A DNA stretch of 64,000 nt, from assembly GCA_029844215.1 (NCBI GenBank), contig CM056724.1:38292446-38356445 (forward strand), given 5' to 3'. The notes under the pieces were generated by a model. That model saw nothing but the letters and a program-made list of their open reading frames with translations. It had not been told where the DNA came from and ran no database searches. A program made the translations under genes and the position numbers. The stretch comes from Przewalskia tangutica. Lineage: Eukaryota > Streptophyta > Magnoliopsida > Solanales > Solanaceae. Shown piece after piece: positions 1-10,432 of this stretch (position 1 is the first letter of the stretch; each line of letters starts with the position of its first letter).

Positions 1-239
1 TAAGATATTTCTCTAAATAGTTTTTGGGTGCTTCTCTAGGACTCCAACACAGACATCTAGATGTGGTAGTTAGACTAGCTGGAGAGGATCACAGTCACAC
101 CATAGTGGTCATCAGTATGGTCGTGATGGATTCCAGTCGAGGATAAATGGAGCTTGTTTAGGTTGAGGTGGCTAGTAGGGTACTCAGTCCGAGGTAGGAC
201 ACACTAATTGCTATGCATTCCATAGTAGGGTTGAGGCTG

Positions 240-850
240 GGGCATCAGACGCAGTCATCACATGTATCATCTCAGTAGATCATCGGTCTTCCACTGTGTT
301 ATTTAATCCGAGGTATATATTCTCTTATGTATTTGCCTAATTTTCTGCTAAATTAGATATGTGGTCTGATATACTTGATGTTCCTATTTGTGTGTCTACA
401 TTAGTAGATGATTCTATAATTGTAGATAGAGTTTATCGCATGTGTGTAGTTACATTCATGGGTTACGACACTTGGGTAGATCTGGTCATCTTAGATATGA
501 TGGATTTCGATATTATATTGCCTATGGATTAGCTATCACCATAGCATGTGATTCTATACTATTATTCCAAAATGGTCACACTAGTTATGCCTGGTCTTCT
601 GAGGTTAGAGTGGAGAGGCGCTCCAAGCCCTGCTCATAGGAAAGTAATTTCTTACATCATGGCTAGGAAGTTAGTGGATCGAGGTTGTTTGGATTATATT
701 TCTCATATTCAGGATACTACTGTGATGACTTCTTCTCTTGACTTAGTTTTGGTAGTTAGTAAGTTTACTGAGATATTTTCTTTAAACTTACCATGTATGC
801 CGCTAGACAGAGAAATTGACTTCTGTATTAATTTTGAGTCGAGTACTTGA
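240..850 (+). pseudogene. E1 protease and protease-RT linker, broken
   Basis: Frame-hopping translation gives a retropepsin C-terminal half (VTFMGYDTWVDLVILDMMDF at about 450-510) followed by the linker (MPGLLRLEWRGAPSP, then LNLPCMPLDREIDFCINFES at about 775-840). The protease would cut the polyprotein in the virus-like particle. The region round the catalytic aspartate (about 290-330) reads poorly and I see no intact D-S/T-G motif. Stops at about 529 and 849 interrupt the frame. The corresponding intact-looking region in this window is the protease of E2 (47707-48018, minus strand). Confidence 0.75.
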
Positions 851-1740
851 CCCATTTCTCTTCTTCTGTACTGTATGGCTCTAGAGTTGAGAGAGTTGAA
901 AGAGCAATTTCAGGATTTGTTAAGAAAGGGTTTTATTTAACTGAATGTATCTCCTTGGGGTGCTTATATCTTTTTCATGAAGAACAAGGATGACACCATG
1001 CGTATGTACATTAATTATAGGCAGATGGAAAAGGCCACGGTTGAAAAATGCAAGAACTTTACTTTCTTTCTATTCTAATTCCCGGTCGAGCTCCCTTAAT
1101 TCCCCTCACTTACGGTCGAGTCTCCTTTTTAGTCGTTCGAATAAAGAAGGAAAGAGGGTTGTGACTCAAATAGATCGTTGAAAGACTGAGTCCATCAGAA
1201 AAAGTATCTGATTCCACATATTGATGACATGTTCGATCAGTTTTAGGGTGCTTCCATATTTTCAAAGATTGACTTGAGGTCTAGGTATCATCAGTTGAAT
1301 ATCTAGGCCGAGGATGTTCCTAAGATGGCTTTCCAGACTTATTATGGGCATTATAAGCTCTTGATGATGTCATTTGGGCTTACCAATGCCCTCACAATGT
1401 TCATGGACTTGATGAATGGAATATTTAAGTCGTACTTGGATTCTTTTATGATTGTGTTCATTCACGACATCCTAGTATATTCGAAGAGTCAGAAGGACCA
1501 TGAGCATTATCTAAAAGTGGTTCTTGGTTTGTTGAAGGAGAAGAAACTATATGCCAAGTTTTGAAGTGTGAGTTCTGGTTGAGTTCGGTAGCATTCTTGG
1601 GACACGTGGTGTCCAAAGAGGGATCACGGTCGACCCAAAAAATATAGAGGCAGTCAGGGACTAGCCTAGACTGACTTCTGTGATGGGTATTCAGAGTTTT
1701 GTGGTCTTTCTAGCTACTATCACAGGTTCATCAAGGGTTT
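851..1740 (+). pseudogene. E1 reverse transcriptase, broken
   Basis: The RT is recognised from blocks in order: LRELKEQFQDLLRKGFI (from about 886), NYRQMEKATV (from about 1012), HIDDMFDQF, FSKIDLRSRYHQL (from about 1260) and the 79-codon open stretch at 1325-1564. That stretch contains MSFGLTNALTMFMDLMNGIF and the catalytic box FIHDILVYS. The usual box is Y/F-x-D-D, so the first catalytic aspartate is replaced by histidine and the enzyme would be inactive even without the stops. A 155-bp unrelated insert (1049-1203) splits the domain. The connection region (GYYRRF-like SYYHRFIKGF, about 1711-1740) follows after frameshifts. Confidence 0.88.
1049..1203. repeat. 155-bp insert in the E1 RT with GAAAAA direct repeats
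   Basis: The RT reading frame is lost after GAAAAA at 1043-1048 and regained after a second GAAAAA at 1198-1203. The 155 bp between are unrelated to RT. A 6-bp direct repeat at both edges suggests a small transposition event (a MITE, SINE fragment or similar). I see no convincing terminal inverted repeats, A-tail or Pol III boxes, so the class is unknown. Filler DNA from double-strand break repair would look similar. Confidence 0.5.
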
Positions 1741-2290
1741 CTCTCTATCGCTTCATATCTGACGGGTTTGACTCGGGTGAAAGTTCCATTTCAGTTGTCC
1801 GATCAGTGTGAGGAGAGCTTTAAAAACATTAAGACTCTTTTGACCACAACCCTAATTTTATCCTTTTTGGTAGAGGGGAAGGACTTTACTATGTATTGTG
1901 ATGCTTTGAGGATTGGGTCGGGCTGTGTGTTGATACATGAGGTTAAAGTGATCACTTATGCATCGAGGTAGTTTAAGGTGCATGAGAAAAACTACCTTGT
2001 TTATGATTTGTAGGCATTATTTGTATGTCGGTCATTATAAGTTGTATACTGACCACCTCAATCTTCATCACATGTTTAATCAAATGGATTTGAACTAGGC
2101 ATCGTCGGTGGCTGTAGTTGTTGAAGGATTACGGCATGACCATTTTGTACCATCCAGTAAGGCCATTATAGTGGCGGATGCCTTGAGCCGAAAGGCAGCC
2201 AGCATGATGAGTTTAGCTTGTTTGGCTATTTCTGAGTGTCATTTGGCATTAGATGTCCAGTCTTTAGCTAATCAATTTATGAGACTTGAT
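1741..2290 (+). pseudogene. E1 RNase H domain, broken
   Basis: Two open stretches, 1768-1971 and 2108-2512, carry the RNase H fold of the pol: CEESFKNIKTLLTT, the catalytic-strand motif MYCDALRIGSGCVLI (at about 1890-1935), VITYASR, and after a gap HPSKAIIVADALSRKAAS at about 2150-2200. RNase H removes the RNA from RNA:DNA hybrids during reverse transcription. About 2000-2100 is shortened relative to E2: the E2 segment LELAAFIHALKIWRHYLYG has only a partial counterpart here. Stops and at least two frame changes make it non-functional. Confidence 0.82.
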
Positions 2291-2568
2291 ATTTCAAATT
2301 CGGGTAGGATTCTAGTTTGTGTGAAGGTGGAGTCATCTCTTTTGGATCATATTTGGACTCACCAATATGATGATGTGAAATTGTGTAAAATTAGAGACAA
2401 GGTGATGATTGGTGAGTCCAAGGAGGCCATGATTGATAGTGGGGGTATTCTGAGGATCAAGGGTAAAACATGTGTGCCTCGTGTGGGAGATGGGTATTCG
2501 CTTGGATCTTAGAACAACATTTCCCCTTAAGACCAATGGTCAGTCCGAGCGAACTATTCAGGTATTAG
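2291..2568 (+). pseudogene. E1 integrase with its catalytic core deleted
   Basis: After RNase H the frame continues through the linker that precedes the integrase zinc finger (LLDHIWTHQYDDVKL, then GGILRIKGKTCVPRVGD, about 2337-2490). It then jumps within about 25 bp to TNGQSERTIQVL, which carries the third acidic residue (E) of the DDE triad. The HHCC zinc finger and the first two catalytic aspartates, present in E2 at 45985-45400, are therefore missing. This deletion predates the E2 insertion because it lies upstream of the E2 junction at 2568. Confidence 0.75.
2564..2568. repeat. E2 target-site duplication, left copy (ATTAG)
   Basis: ATTAG immediately precedes the E2 LTR terminus TGTCACGACC. 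The same five bases follow the opposite terminus at 55766-55770. Joining across one copy restores the E1 integrase frame, an independent check of the boundary. Confidence 0.95.
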
Positions 2569-3054
2569 TGTCACGACCCAAATCTCGGGCCCGCGACTGG
2601 TGCCCTACCTGGGCACCCTTATACATGTACCTCCCATATAACAAACAGAAGTAAATAAAACTCATATAATTAAAACAACCCATGTGATAAAACCGGCAAG
2701 CCGACGAGGCTGTCATTATATACATAAACCAAAAATGAGCTACAGCAGTACATACGTCCAACCCACACATGACTACAGACCTCTAAGAGTATAACAATAT
2801 CTATGACGGGACAAGGCCCCGCCGTACCCTGAATGTACATAAGTCTGTAATAACAACAATATACCAAAATGGCTAGACTCCGGAACAAGGGATCTCTATC
2901 AACAGCTGGGCAAAGATCCTAAGTACGTGGATCAGCAAACTGAGTACCTACACCTGCGGGCATGAACGCAGCCCCCCGAATGGGGTCAGTACAACAGGTA
3001 CTAAGTATAGAAACATAAGGTACAATAATTAAACACATAACTGGCCAAAAGAAT
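2569..3054 (-). repeat. E2 3' LTR, segment a (GC-rich terminal module)
   Basis: This is the distal (3') end of the minus-strand LTR, ending ...CGTGACA on that strand. It aligns with 52893-53362 of the other E2 LTR with few changes. It holds the module found at the same end of every chromoviral LTR here: the TGTCACGACCC terminus, the GGGACAAGGCCCCGCC block and the GAACGCAGC block. The E3 insertion cuts it at 3054; the LTR resumes at 42035. Confidence 0.93.
3050..3054. repeat. E3 target-site duplication, left copy (AGAAT)
   Basis: AGAAT precedes TGTTGACACC and recurs at 42030-42034, directly after the far end of E3. The uninterrupted E2 LTR copy (53363-53400) reads across this site as one continuous sequence. 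Confidence 0.95.
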
Positions 3055-5132
3055 TGTTGACACCCAATTTTGACCCATCTTTTAGTCATTTCTTGCAATT
3101 TTAAGCATTTTAGGACACCGCATTTTAATCATCATTTTTTTGCATTTTTACATAATATTCTATGTGTATTTCTTCACAAAATGGCATTGCATCTTTTATT
3201 TTAAATTAAGCATGATGTCTTTGTTAATATTATGTTTCTATTATTATTACACTGTCTTTTTATTTTATTAATGTTTGCATCTCTTTAAATAATTAATTGA
3301 CATCCCGTTTTTACTTTTAATTAGGCATTAAACATTTCTTAAATATTGTATTTTATTATTATTGCATCGACATTTTTATTTTGATAATTTTGTACCTTTA
3401 AATAATTGTTCTTTTAAATAATAAACTCGCTTTGCATTTTTGTCAAACCAGTCCAGTCCGAGGCACAATCTGGATCAGTCTAATCCGCCGAAAACTAAAG
3501 CCCAAACTGAGGCCCAAAAATGAGGCCCAGTACACCTTTCATCTTTTCCCCCCAAAACCCAAAACTAAACCTAAACCTAATCCTACACTATAAATAAAAC
3601 TATTCCCTCCCTATTCTAAAAGACCCCCCTTTTGCAGATTTTTACACTCTCTCCCTCTCCTATCCCGTCTCCCGCAGCCCTTGGAGCTCCAGGGAACACG
3701 AACCCCACCAACTCTAACAAACGGCGAGACCAACAACCCACAACACCGCTATTCTCCTCTTCTTCTCTCCCTCGTCTGCTTCATCTACAGCCTGTAACAA
3801 CAAAGCTCCATAAACACTACTTCGGCGAACCACCACCTGTTCTGTTAACAACCAACGAAACAACATTAAACAACCCATTCCTTGTTCTAAGCTTCACTAA
3901 AATGAACTTCACACCACCACCACCACTGCCTATGTCCCGTTTGTTTGGACTGATATAGCCTTGTTCTTTAAAACTCCGGCGACATTCTGAAAATCCGGCA
4001 TCAATGGTGTTATTCCGGCGAACTGCTACCATTTTCGGGACTGGTTTTGACATTTTTGCCCTTTACGGTTTTTGAACTATTTTAGACTGTCTCCGACAAC
4101 GTTTTGAGTTTTTCGGCGACTGGCGGAGAGCTCCGACGAGTTGGGTTGCCATCGTTCATGTTTTTCCAATGAGATTTTATGTCATCTCCGACAACTGTTG
4201 TGCTCGTTTGTTAGCTAAGTTTTCACTACTGTTTGAATTGATTTGTTTATACTTTTCCTGTGAGTTATTAGTTTCACTATCATTGTGCTATTTACATATT
4301 ATTCTTTAACATTGCATTTACAAATGATATTAGTTTTGTGTTCAGAGAATACTTTCGGCAACCAATGATATTGTTACCTTGTTATTGCATTTATATAAAT
4401 TCATTTGGGTTTACTGCCCACTTTTAATTGTGCTATATCATTGATCGTGTGGTTACTGTCTTGTTATGGTTTTCTTTGATTTCGGATGATTCTGTCCCCT
4501 TGTTATTTTTATTAAATTGATAAAAACAAATATGACATTTTATTGGCCGAGGAAGGAATCTCCGTCTGATTTCCAAGGTCTCCCCTATATAAAAGACGGA
4601 TTTATTTTTGTTTTACTTATTAATTTTTGTCATTGCTTTAAAATTATTTATTCTATTACTAACACTTTTACTAAGTGTTTATGCAGGTACCTGAAGATCA
4701 TCTTGTGCAGAAGGCCTAAAAAGGACTAAAAGATGTCCCGAAGTTTTATTCGATTTTAGTTTTATTATTCTGTATTGCATTCCATTGTAATTATAAATTA
4801 TGAAAACTGCTTAGAATATGTAGAATAAAAAGACAATAAATAATTAACCTAGGTTTGAACGGATAACCGCAAGTTAGCGGATCTTAAAGGATACCTAACC
4901 CCTTCCCTTTAGGATAATAAAGAACCCTGATCCAGGATCTCATTAATTTCGCAGACCATTAAATGGAGATTAATTGCAGTATTTTTATTGCAATAAATCA
5001 AGTTTCCTAATTCACTTAACTAATTAGGTGACGACTCCTCAAAAACAGCATTATTGCTCCATCCAGGGAACCACGCCAAAGAACAATGTTGCGGATACCG
5101 TTCAGATCCCGAGGTAAAAAACGGGTGCGACA
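3055..5132 (+). repeat. E3 5' LTR (2078 bp)
   Basis: It starts TGTTGACACCCAATTTTGAC and ends GGGTGCGACA, just before the primer site. It is matched by 20781-22022 plus 41272-42029. It contains an AT-rich upstream part (3060-3440), a TATA box, a C/T-rich untranslated stretch (3600-3960) and an AT-rich 3' part. Short open frames inside it (3632-3958, proline-rich, and 4517-4729) are not supported as genes. The 3' LTR copy carries a deletion of about 38 bp relative to 3930-3960 and other small indels. Confidence 0.93.
3589..3596 (+). promoter_or_regulatory. E3 LTR promoter: TATA box (5' LTR)
   Basis: TATAAATA is preceded by a C/A-rich stretch with repeated AAACCTAA-like units (3563-3580) and followed about 30 bp downstream by a pyrimidine-rich leader. 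The same arrangement is kept in the other LTR at 21315-21322. That makes it the likely core promoter, with transcription starting at about 3620. Confidence 0.65.
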
Positions 5133-5135
5133 GTA

Positions 5136-5153
5136 TGGCGACTCCGCTGGGGA
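5136..5153 (+). promoter_or_regulatory. E3 primer binding site
   Basis: TGGCGACTCCGCTGGGGA lies 3 bp after the LTR end. An 18-base match to a tRNA 3' end at this spot primes minus-strand DNA synthesis. This sequence is the type used by Ogre elements, which are reported to prime from tRNA-Arg. The tRNA identity is from family knowledge, not tested here. Confidence 0.85.
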
Positions 5154-8100
5154 TAATCAGGTTCTTGACCATAGCAAACCTAGGTTTATTATTGCTTGGC
5201 TTTATTTGCTTTTATTTGTTTTAAATGCCTTAAAATTGCTTGCTTTTATTTTGTATGCTTAACTGTTTTAATTGCTATTTGCTTTTACTGCTTTCATTAA
5301 ACTAGCATTTCTCTCATATTTCTTCCACTCTGGAAAATTCACATTGTCACACACTACACGCTTTGGTGTGCTTCGCGCACCCGCGAATTTCTTTCAAAAT
5401 ACCCAAATTTTAGAATAGTTGACGCTTGCGCGGAATTAGATCGGTTCGTCTGGTTAGCCGCGTAGCCTTCTCACTCGAGTTGTCCGCTCGGAAACCTTGC
5501 GTCTAGTAAGCCAAATCTTAGAAACTTAGGATAGAGCTATACCACCTTTTATATTAAGTCATGCATGCATAAACCTTAGGTGGGTTAATCTTTGGTATTA
5601 ATTCCACAATTAGAAATTCACCAAACTTGTCAACGGGCTTCACAACCCAACGACCCATTAACATACTATGTGTAGCGTGATGATGATAGACGGATCCAAG
5701 CCTGATCATGACACGCCGAAATTGGAAAAAGTGCACCGTCATTTGATCGTCATTTCCAACAAAAGCATTAATGTTTAGCAACTTTGGTCAATCTATCCCA
5801 ATCTCGCATATCTAGCGTTTAGGTCGACCTCTGGCATAAGAGAGGTCCTATGCATATTAGGGCGCGTGCTTGATTTGCATTCTTTTGTTTACTATTATTG
5901 TCGCTATCAATTCTGTACATATTATTTAATGCAATAATTACCCTTTTTGTAATTTCGAGCTCGAGCATTTGCATTTTTGCACTTTTTGTTGTCACATTGC
6001 AATCAGGACTTCTACTGCGTAAATCACTCTTGAATAGCGCGACTTGGACTTTGTGAAGCATCAACCATCAGTCCGGTCGAATAAATCATGGGAGTCTTTG
6101 ACTATATTGCCACGCCCTTACATTTTATTATTTTTGTGGCTTTCCTACTCTCACCCATTTGTCATATTTTTTGCAGGAAGACCGTCCTCGCAAATAGTCG
6201 AGGGCGGACAACAACAAAAAAAAGGAAGAAAAAGAAAAAGAAAATAAAATCATCACAAGAATGAGCTGGAGTTATTTTAACGGAAAGAAATCAGCTTGTA
6301 CCAGATTCAACGAAGCATCGCTCTGGGTCCTATATTTTGTATCTTTATACATATTTGCAAATTCAATTGATATGTCTAGTGTTGATTACATAATTCTTTA
6401 TCATGCATTTACAACATAATCATCCTGAACTACGCGTGTCTGATTCTCACCATACGGTGTGATATGTAGGCAACACATCTAGGGTTCGACACCACATAAA
6501 AAAAGAAAAAAAGGGAGACATATTTGGTTCACTCATTCATTGCATTTATCCAATCACGGACATTCATTATTGCATTTCAATCATTCTATCACATACATTC
6601 ATTCATACATTTCATTCATTCTATCACAACCATTCATTTTTTCATTACATTCCTTTACTTTGCATTAGTCTTATAGTGAACAATCATTTGTTTTGCACAG
6701 CTTTTACTTTTGCATTTCTTTCATGAATGAATTCTTTTTAAATCATACGTTTTATAACATATCTGAACGAACTATGCACACCTGATTCTCGTCAAAGATG
6801 AGATACGTAGGCAGTCCTATTCGGGTTCGGTACCCTTTATTCAAAAAATACAAAAAAAAAATATTTTGTTCATAAATACAAAAAACATTTTTTTAAGTAT
6901 CATTGTTTGACTTGGTTGATATCAACACAGTTAGGAGTGTGCATAGGAAAGAACGAGTAATAATCAATATGGGTTGACTTCGTGGTAAACCATAGATTCT
7001 TTTGACACCTTTCACTCACACCTGTAATGACATTCTTGCATGCTTTTAAGATAAGAACGAAACCAACCTCATCGTTTTATGTGCATTGTGTGGTGAGTTT
7101 TAGAATAAGTTCAATTGCATTGCATTGTGATCTAGAACTTGGCCTGGATGTTTGTTGAAGCGAAATCCTGAGTAACACTCGGTGTAGGAAATTATCGTAG
7201 GCTTTTTTAGACCCGCTTGAGCCTTTTCAGCCTACTAAATAACATTATCCGTAGTACACCCCCTTTGAGACTAAAACTTGTTATTTCGACAACCGCATAT
7301 TACACCTATACCCTTTCTGAGTGCGTACGCACTATCCCTTTCTTGGTCCGACCTCCTTGAGTGCTTTAGAAAATGTGCAAGTGGCTGACAAAATTCTGCG
7401 TCGAAATTTGCAAAGACAAAAATTGTCAAAGTCCCAAAAGGGAAAAGAAAAACATAAATGACGACTTCACAAAAAGAAGAAATCAAAAGCCCCAACATTA
7501 TAAAAAAATGAATAAAAATGAGAGAATAACTTTGGAAAAAGGGGGCTCCAAACGAAAGATTCAAAAGAAGTCAGTACAGAAAAGCTGGGACAAAAAGAAA
7601 GCAGGTCAGCATTAAAGCACACAAATATCAAGCACAGACGTAGTCCAACGCTCGAGGAAGGATTAATCACTTTTTACCCAAATGATATTCATCCCTTCCC
7701 CCAAACCTACATTACAAGCCAGTGACAAGCCCTACATGATCTTATACTAAGGGTTCTCACATTAGTGAATACTTACATGATGGCCAAGCCTATGGTATCA
7801 CAATTGCATGTATTGAACATCCTTCTGAGTGTGAGCGTACTTCTCTAAACGTCCAAAAATTCAAAATACTGGAATCTATGTGAGAAATGGGACTTTCTTC
7901 AGTGAGGGCATTTGAAACGTGAGATTACGTGTAGTTCAAAACCTTGGCTGCAAGCAAGTGTGTCGATACTTAGGTGTCTGAGGTACCATTTGAAACTATA
8001 GGAATTACCTAGGAGTCAGTTTCGGTTAGACTGAAAGTAAATAATGGAATTCCTAAGCACAATACTAATTGTTGGTATCAACTGAAGTCAGAACGTGATG

Positions 8101-8166
8101 CAGTCTTTCCACTTTTTCAGAAAAAAAAAACAAAAAATACATATATAAAAATTCTTATTTTTGCAT
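5154..8166 (+). other. E3 untranslated leader, non-coding
   Basis: About 3 kb after the primer site have no supportable gene. The stretch is AT-rich, with runs of CATTCATT-type simple sequence at 6530-6660 and lysine-rich chance frames round 7370-7670. Two dispersed copies of the motif that later becomes the 108-bp array occur at 6428-6496 and 6770-6840; both carry GATACGTAGGC or GATATGTAGGC. Autonomous Ogre elements carry an extra open frame upstream of gag, but I see no recognisable remnant of it. Confidence 0.7.
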
Positions 8167-8545
8167 CACGAACTACGTCTTGACCTGATTCTCGTCAAAG
8201 ATGAGATACGTAGGCGGCCACATTGGCTTCGGCCCCACATCATTTGAAAATCATAAAAATTCTTATTTTTGCACCACGAACTACGTCTTGACCTGATTCT
8301 CGTCAAAGATGAGATACGTAGGCGGTCATATTGAATTCGGTCCCACATCATTTAAAAATCATAAAAATTCTTATTTGTGCATCACGAACTACGTCTTGAC
8401 CTGCTTCCCTCACCGGGATACGTAGGCGGCCACATTGGCTTTGGTCTCATTTTTGAAAATTGTACAATCATTTTCGCATAATGAACTACGTCATGACCTG
8501 ATTCCCTCATGGGGATACGTAGGCTGCCTAAATCGGCTTCAGTCA
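8167..8545 (+). repeat. 108-bp tandem array in E3 leader
   Basis: Units start at about 8167, 8275, 8383 and 8480, spaced 108, 108 and about 97 bp. Each has the core GAACTACGTCTTGACCTG, then GATACGTAGGCGGCC and an AT-rich tail ending in TTCTTATTTTTG. The last unit lacks part of the tail and its middle is changed. Related single copies lie upstream, so the array probably grew from one of these. Confidence 0.88.
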
Positions 8546-9116
8546 CACCATTAGAAATCTTCCCATTGGCTCGCGTGCGACAGAATGCGTTTGATTATTC
8601 CGAAAAGAGATATGAGCAATTTCCGCCAGAGTTAAGTCTTGCCCACGCACCCCGCATAACTAAAACTGGGATAATTTTGGGAAACACACCGTGAAGAGAT
8701 CATAATAAGGATTCCAAAAAGGTGTTCGTTTGGTCAGAATACATGTCATATTTGGCAAATTCGACAAGACTTTTATACTTTATACGCATGTCATATAAAT
8801 GTTTTATTCTAAAAGATGTTTTGTGCACACCTCATGAAAATGTCTCGTTTTGAAAATACTTTTGGGACACGCTACGTCAATATTTTTGCTACCAAACATC
8901 TCAACGAGATCAGACAGGGGTTACAGGTCCAAACAAATCAGGCAAACGAGCAGAAAGATCAAGGCCGCAGAATCAATACGAATCGACCCCCTCCCCCCCC
9001 CCCCCAAACTCACAAGTTTTCTTTGAGTATAGATTATTTCTCATTAGTAGAAGCAGAAACATCAGTAAAATCTGGGCAAAACGACAACCGCATTCGCGGA
9101 TCCAAAGAAGTCCGCG
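8546..9116 (+). other. E3 internal spacer before the 61-bp array
   Basis: No gene or known domain is recognised. It includes a run of about 13 C at 8992-9004 (interrupted by one T just upstream), a likely slippage or sequencing trouble spot. A long open frame (8816-9838, 340 codons) starts here but owes its length to the repeat that follows. I treat it as fortuitous. Confidence 0.6.
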
Positions 9117-9702
9117 AGACTACATCAAGACTCACAACATTCGAAGCATTCGCAAAGATCCGCAAGTCCGCGAGACTACATCAGCATCAACAACATTCAG
9201 CAAGCATTCGCAGCATCCAGCAAGTCCGTGCAGAGACTACATCAGCAATCGCAGCATTCAGCAAACATTCACAACATCCAGAAAGTCCGTGCAGAGACTA
9301 CATCAGCAATCGCAACATTCAGCAATCATTCGCAACATCCAGCAAGTCTGTGCAAAGACTACATCAGCAATCGCATCATTCAACAAGCATTCGCAGCATC
9401 CAGCAAGTCCGTGCAGAGACTACATCAGCAATCGCAACATTCAGCAAACATTCACAGCATCCAGCAAGTCCGTGCAGAAATTACATCAGCAATCGCAACA
9501 TTCAGCAAACATTCACAACATCTAGCAAGTCCCTGCAGAGACTACATCAGCAATCGCAACATTCAGCAAGCATTCGCAGCATCCATCAAGCCCGCGCAGA
9601 GCATTCAGCAAACATTCGTAGCATCCAGCAAGTCCGCACAGAGACTGCACCAGCACTCGCAATATTCAGCAAACATTCACAACATTCAACACGTCTGTGC
9701 AA
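9117..9702 (+). repeat. 61-bp tandem array, open in all three frames
   Basis: Units begin with AGACTACATCAGCAATCGCA and end with AAGTCCGTGCAG. Full 61-bp units start at 9173, 9234, 9295, 9356, 9417, 9478, 9539 and 9642; shorter ones are 9117-9172 (56 bp) and 9600-9641 (42 bp). Because 61 is not a multiple of three, each unit is read in the next frame and the peptide pattern repeats only every three units (61 residues). The plus strand has no stop in any phase of the unit, so three overlapping open frames result (8816-9838, 9228-9797, 9289-9525). Confidence 0.92.
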
Positions 9703-10270
9703 GGAAGAAATCTCAGCATTTGCAGCATCACATCAATACAACCGCCATCACGTTTTACATGATAACATTTCTACTTATACAATTACATTGCTTATAAATT
9801 CATGCGTTATTATTTTTGCCTTAACAGTTATGCACTAACCTTTTGCTTAAGTCCTAGCATGCAGGAGCAGGAGCACAACATGGATTTTCTCTTACAGCGA
9901 ACCGGGGCAATTTATTGGGGGGTCAACCTTCCAAACGAATGGCAGAAGCAGCCTCGAGCGTCGGTCCACTCATCCCGCATCACCAACAAGCCTAGCGTCA
10001 TCATAAGTCGATACTGATACACCCCTAAGTCCAAACCAATCTGAGCATGCAAGCGTCAAGAGCCAAAGCTACAAAGTTGACGCGAATCAACCACTCCTTT
10101 CCTAAAACTCACAAGTTTTCTTTGAAGCAGAATCTTCATATCAGCAAAGGCGGGAGGACAACAATAAGCCCATGCGGGTTACAAACGCACAATGTCTATG
10201 CAATGACATTATCTCAACCCATGCGAGTCACAAAGCAGGTACATCCATAAAACGACACCATTTCATTGTA
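9703..10270 (+). other. E3 internal spacer between arrays
   Basis: No gene is recognised. It links the 61-bp array to the 85-bp array. The last 90 bp already hold a diverged half unit of the 85-bp repeat (TCTATGCAATGACATTATCTC at about 10195). Confidence 0.55.
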
Positions 10271-10432
10271 AGCATATGCAAAGGCTTCATCTATGCAACG
10301 ACGAACATCTGCATCGTGTCTATGCAATGACGTCATTTCATGTAAGCATATGCAACGGCTTCATCTATGCTTCGTCTATGCAACGACGAACATCTGCATC
10401 GTGTCTATGCAATGACGTCATTTCATGTAAGT
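10271..10432 (+). repeat. 85-bp tandem array of E3, left part
   Basis: Units start AGCATATGCAACGGCTTCAT and contain CGACGAACATCTGCATCG. The second unit is 10345-10429 (85 bp); the first (10271-10344) lacks 11 bp. The array continues beyond the E4 insertion at 19932, so E4 landed between two units. Confidence 0.88.
10428..10432. repeat. E4 target-site duplication, left copy (TAAGT)
   Basis: TAAGT precedes TGTTACACC and is repeated at 19932-19936, right after the far LTR terminus GTGACA. Joining across one copy restores the 85-bp period. Confidence 0.95.

Larger units (their letters stand above)
1..2568 (+). mobile_element. E1: old degenerate chromovirus, left part
   Basis: Seen: a plus-strand Ty3/gypsy pol in collinear order (protease end, linker, RT, RNase H, start of integrase), broken by many stops and frameshifts. 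The element runs off the left edge of the window, so its 5' LTR and most of gag are not visible. It stops at 2568 in the integrase peptide GQSERTIQVL, and the same frame resumes at 55771 with EDMLRA. This shows that everything between is a later insertion (E2). The chromodomain-like end at about 56340-56500 places it with Tekay/Del-type chromoviruses. It is the most decayed element after E0, which fits its position near the bottom of the nest. Confidence 0.9.

Noticed and set aside
3632..3958. Proline-rich 108-codon open frame in the E3 LTR as a captured gene fragment
   Set aside because: It lies in the pyrimidine-rich leader downstream of the TATA box. The 3' LTR copy has indels that shift the frame, and no known domain is visible.
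8167..8545. CRISPR-like array (108-bp periodicity)
   Set aside because: Units are tandem and homologous over their whole length, with no short repeat/variable spacer pattern, and the context is a plant retrotransposon. The same holds for the 39-, 47/48-, 54-, 56-, 61-, 80- and 85-bp arrays.
8816..9838. 340-codon open frame as a host or element protein
   Set aside because: Its length comes from the 61-bp array, which is open in every frame. The part before the array shows no domain and the encoded peptide repeats out of phase. Treated as fortuitous.
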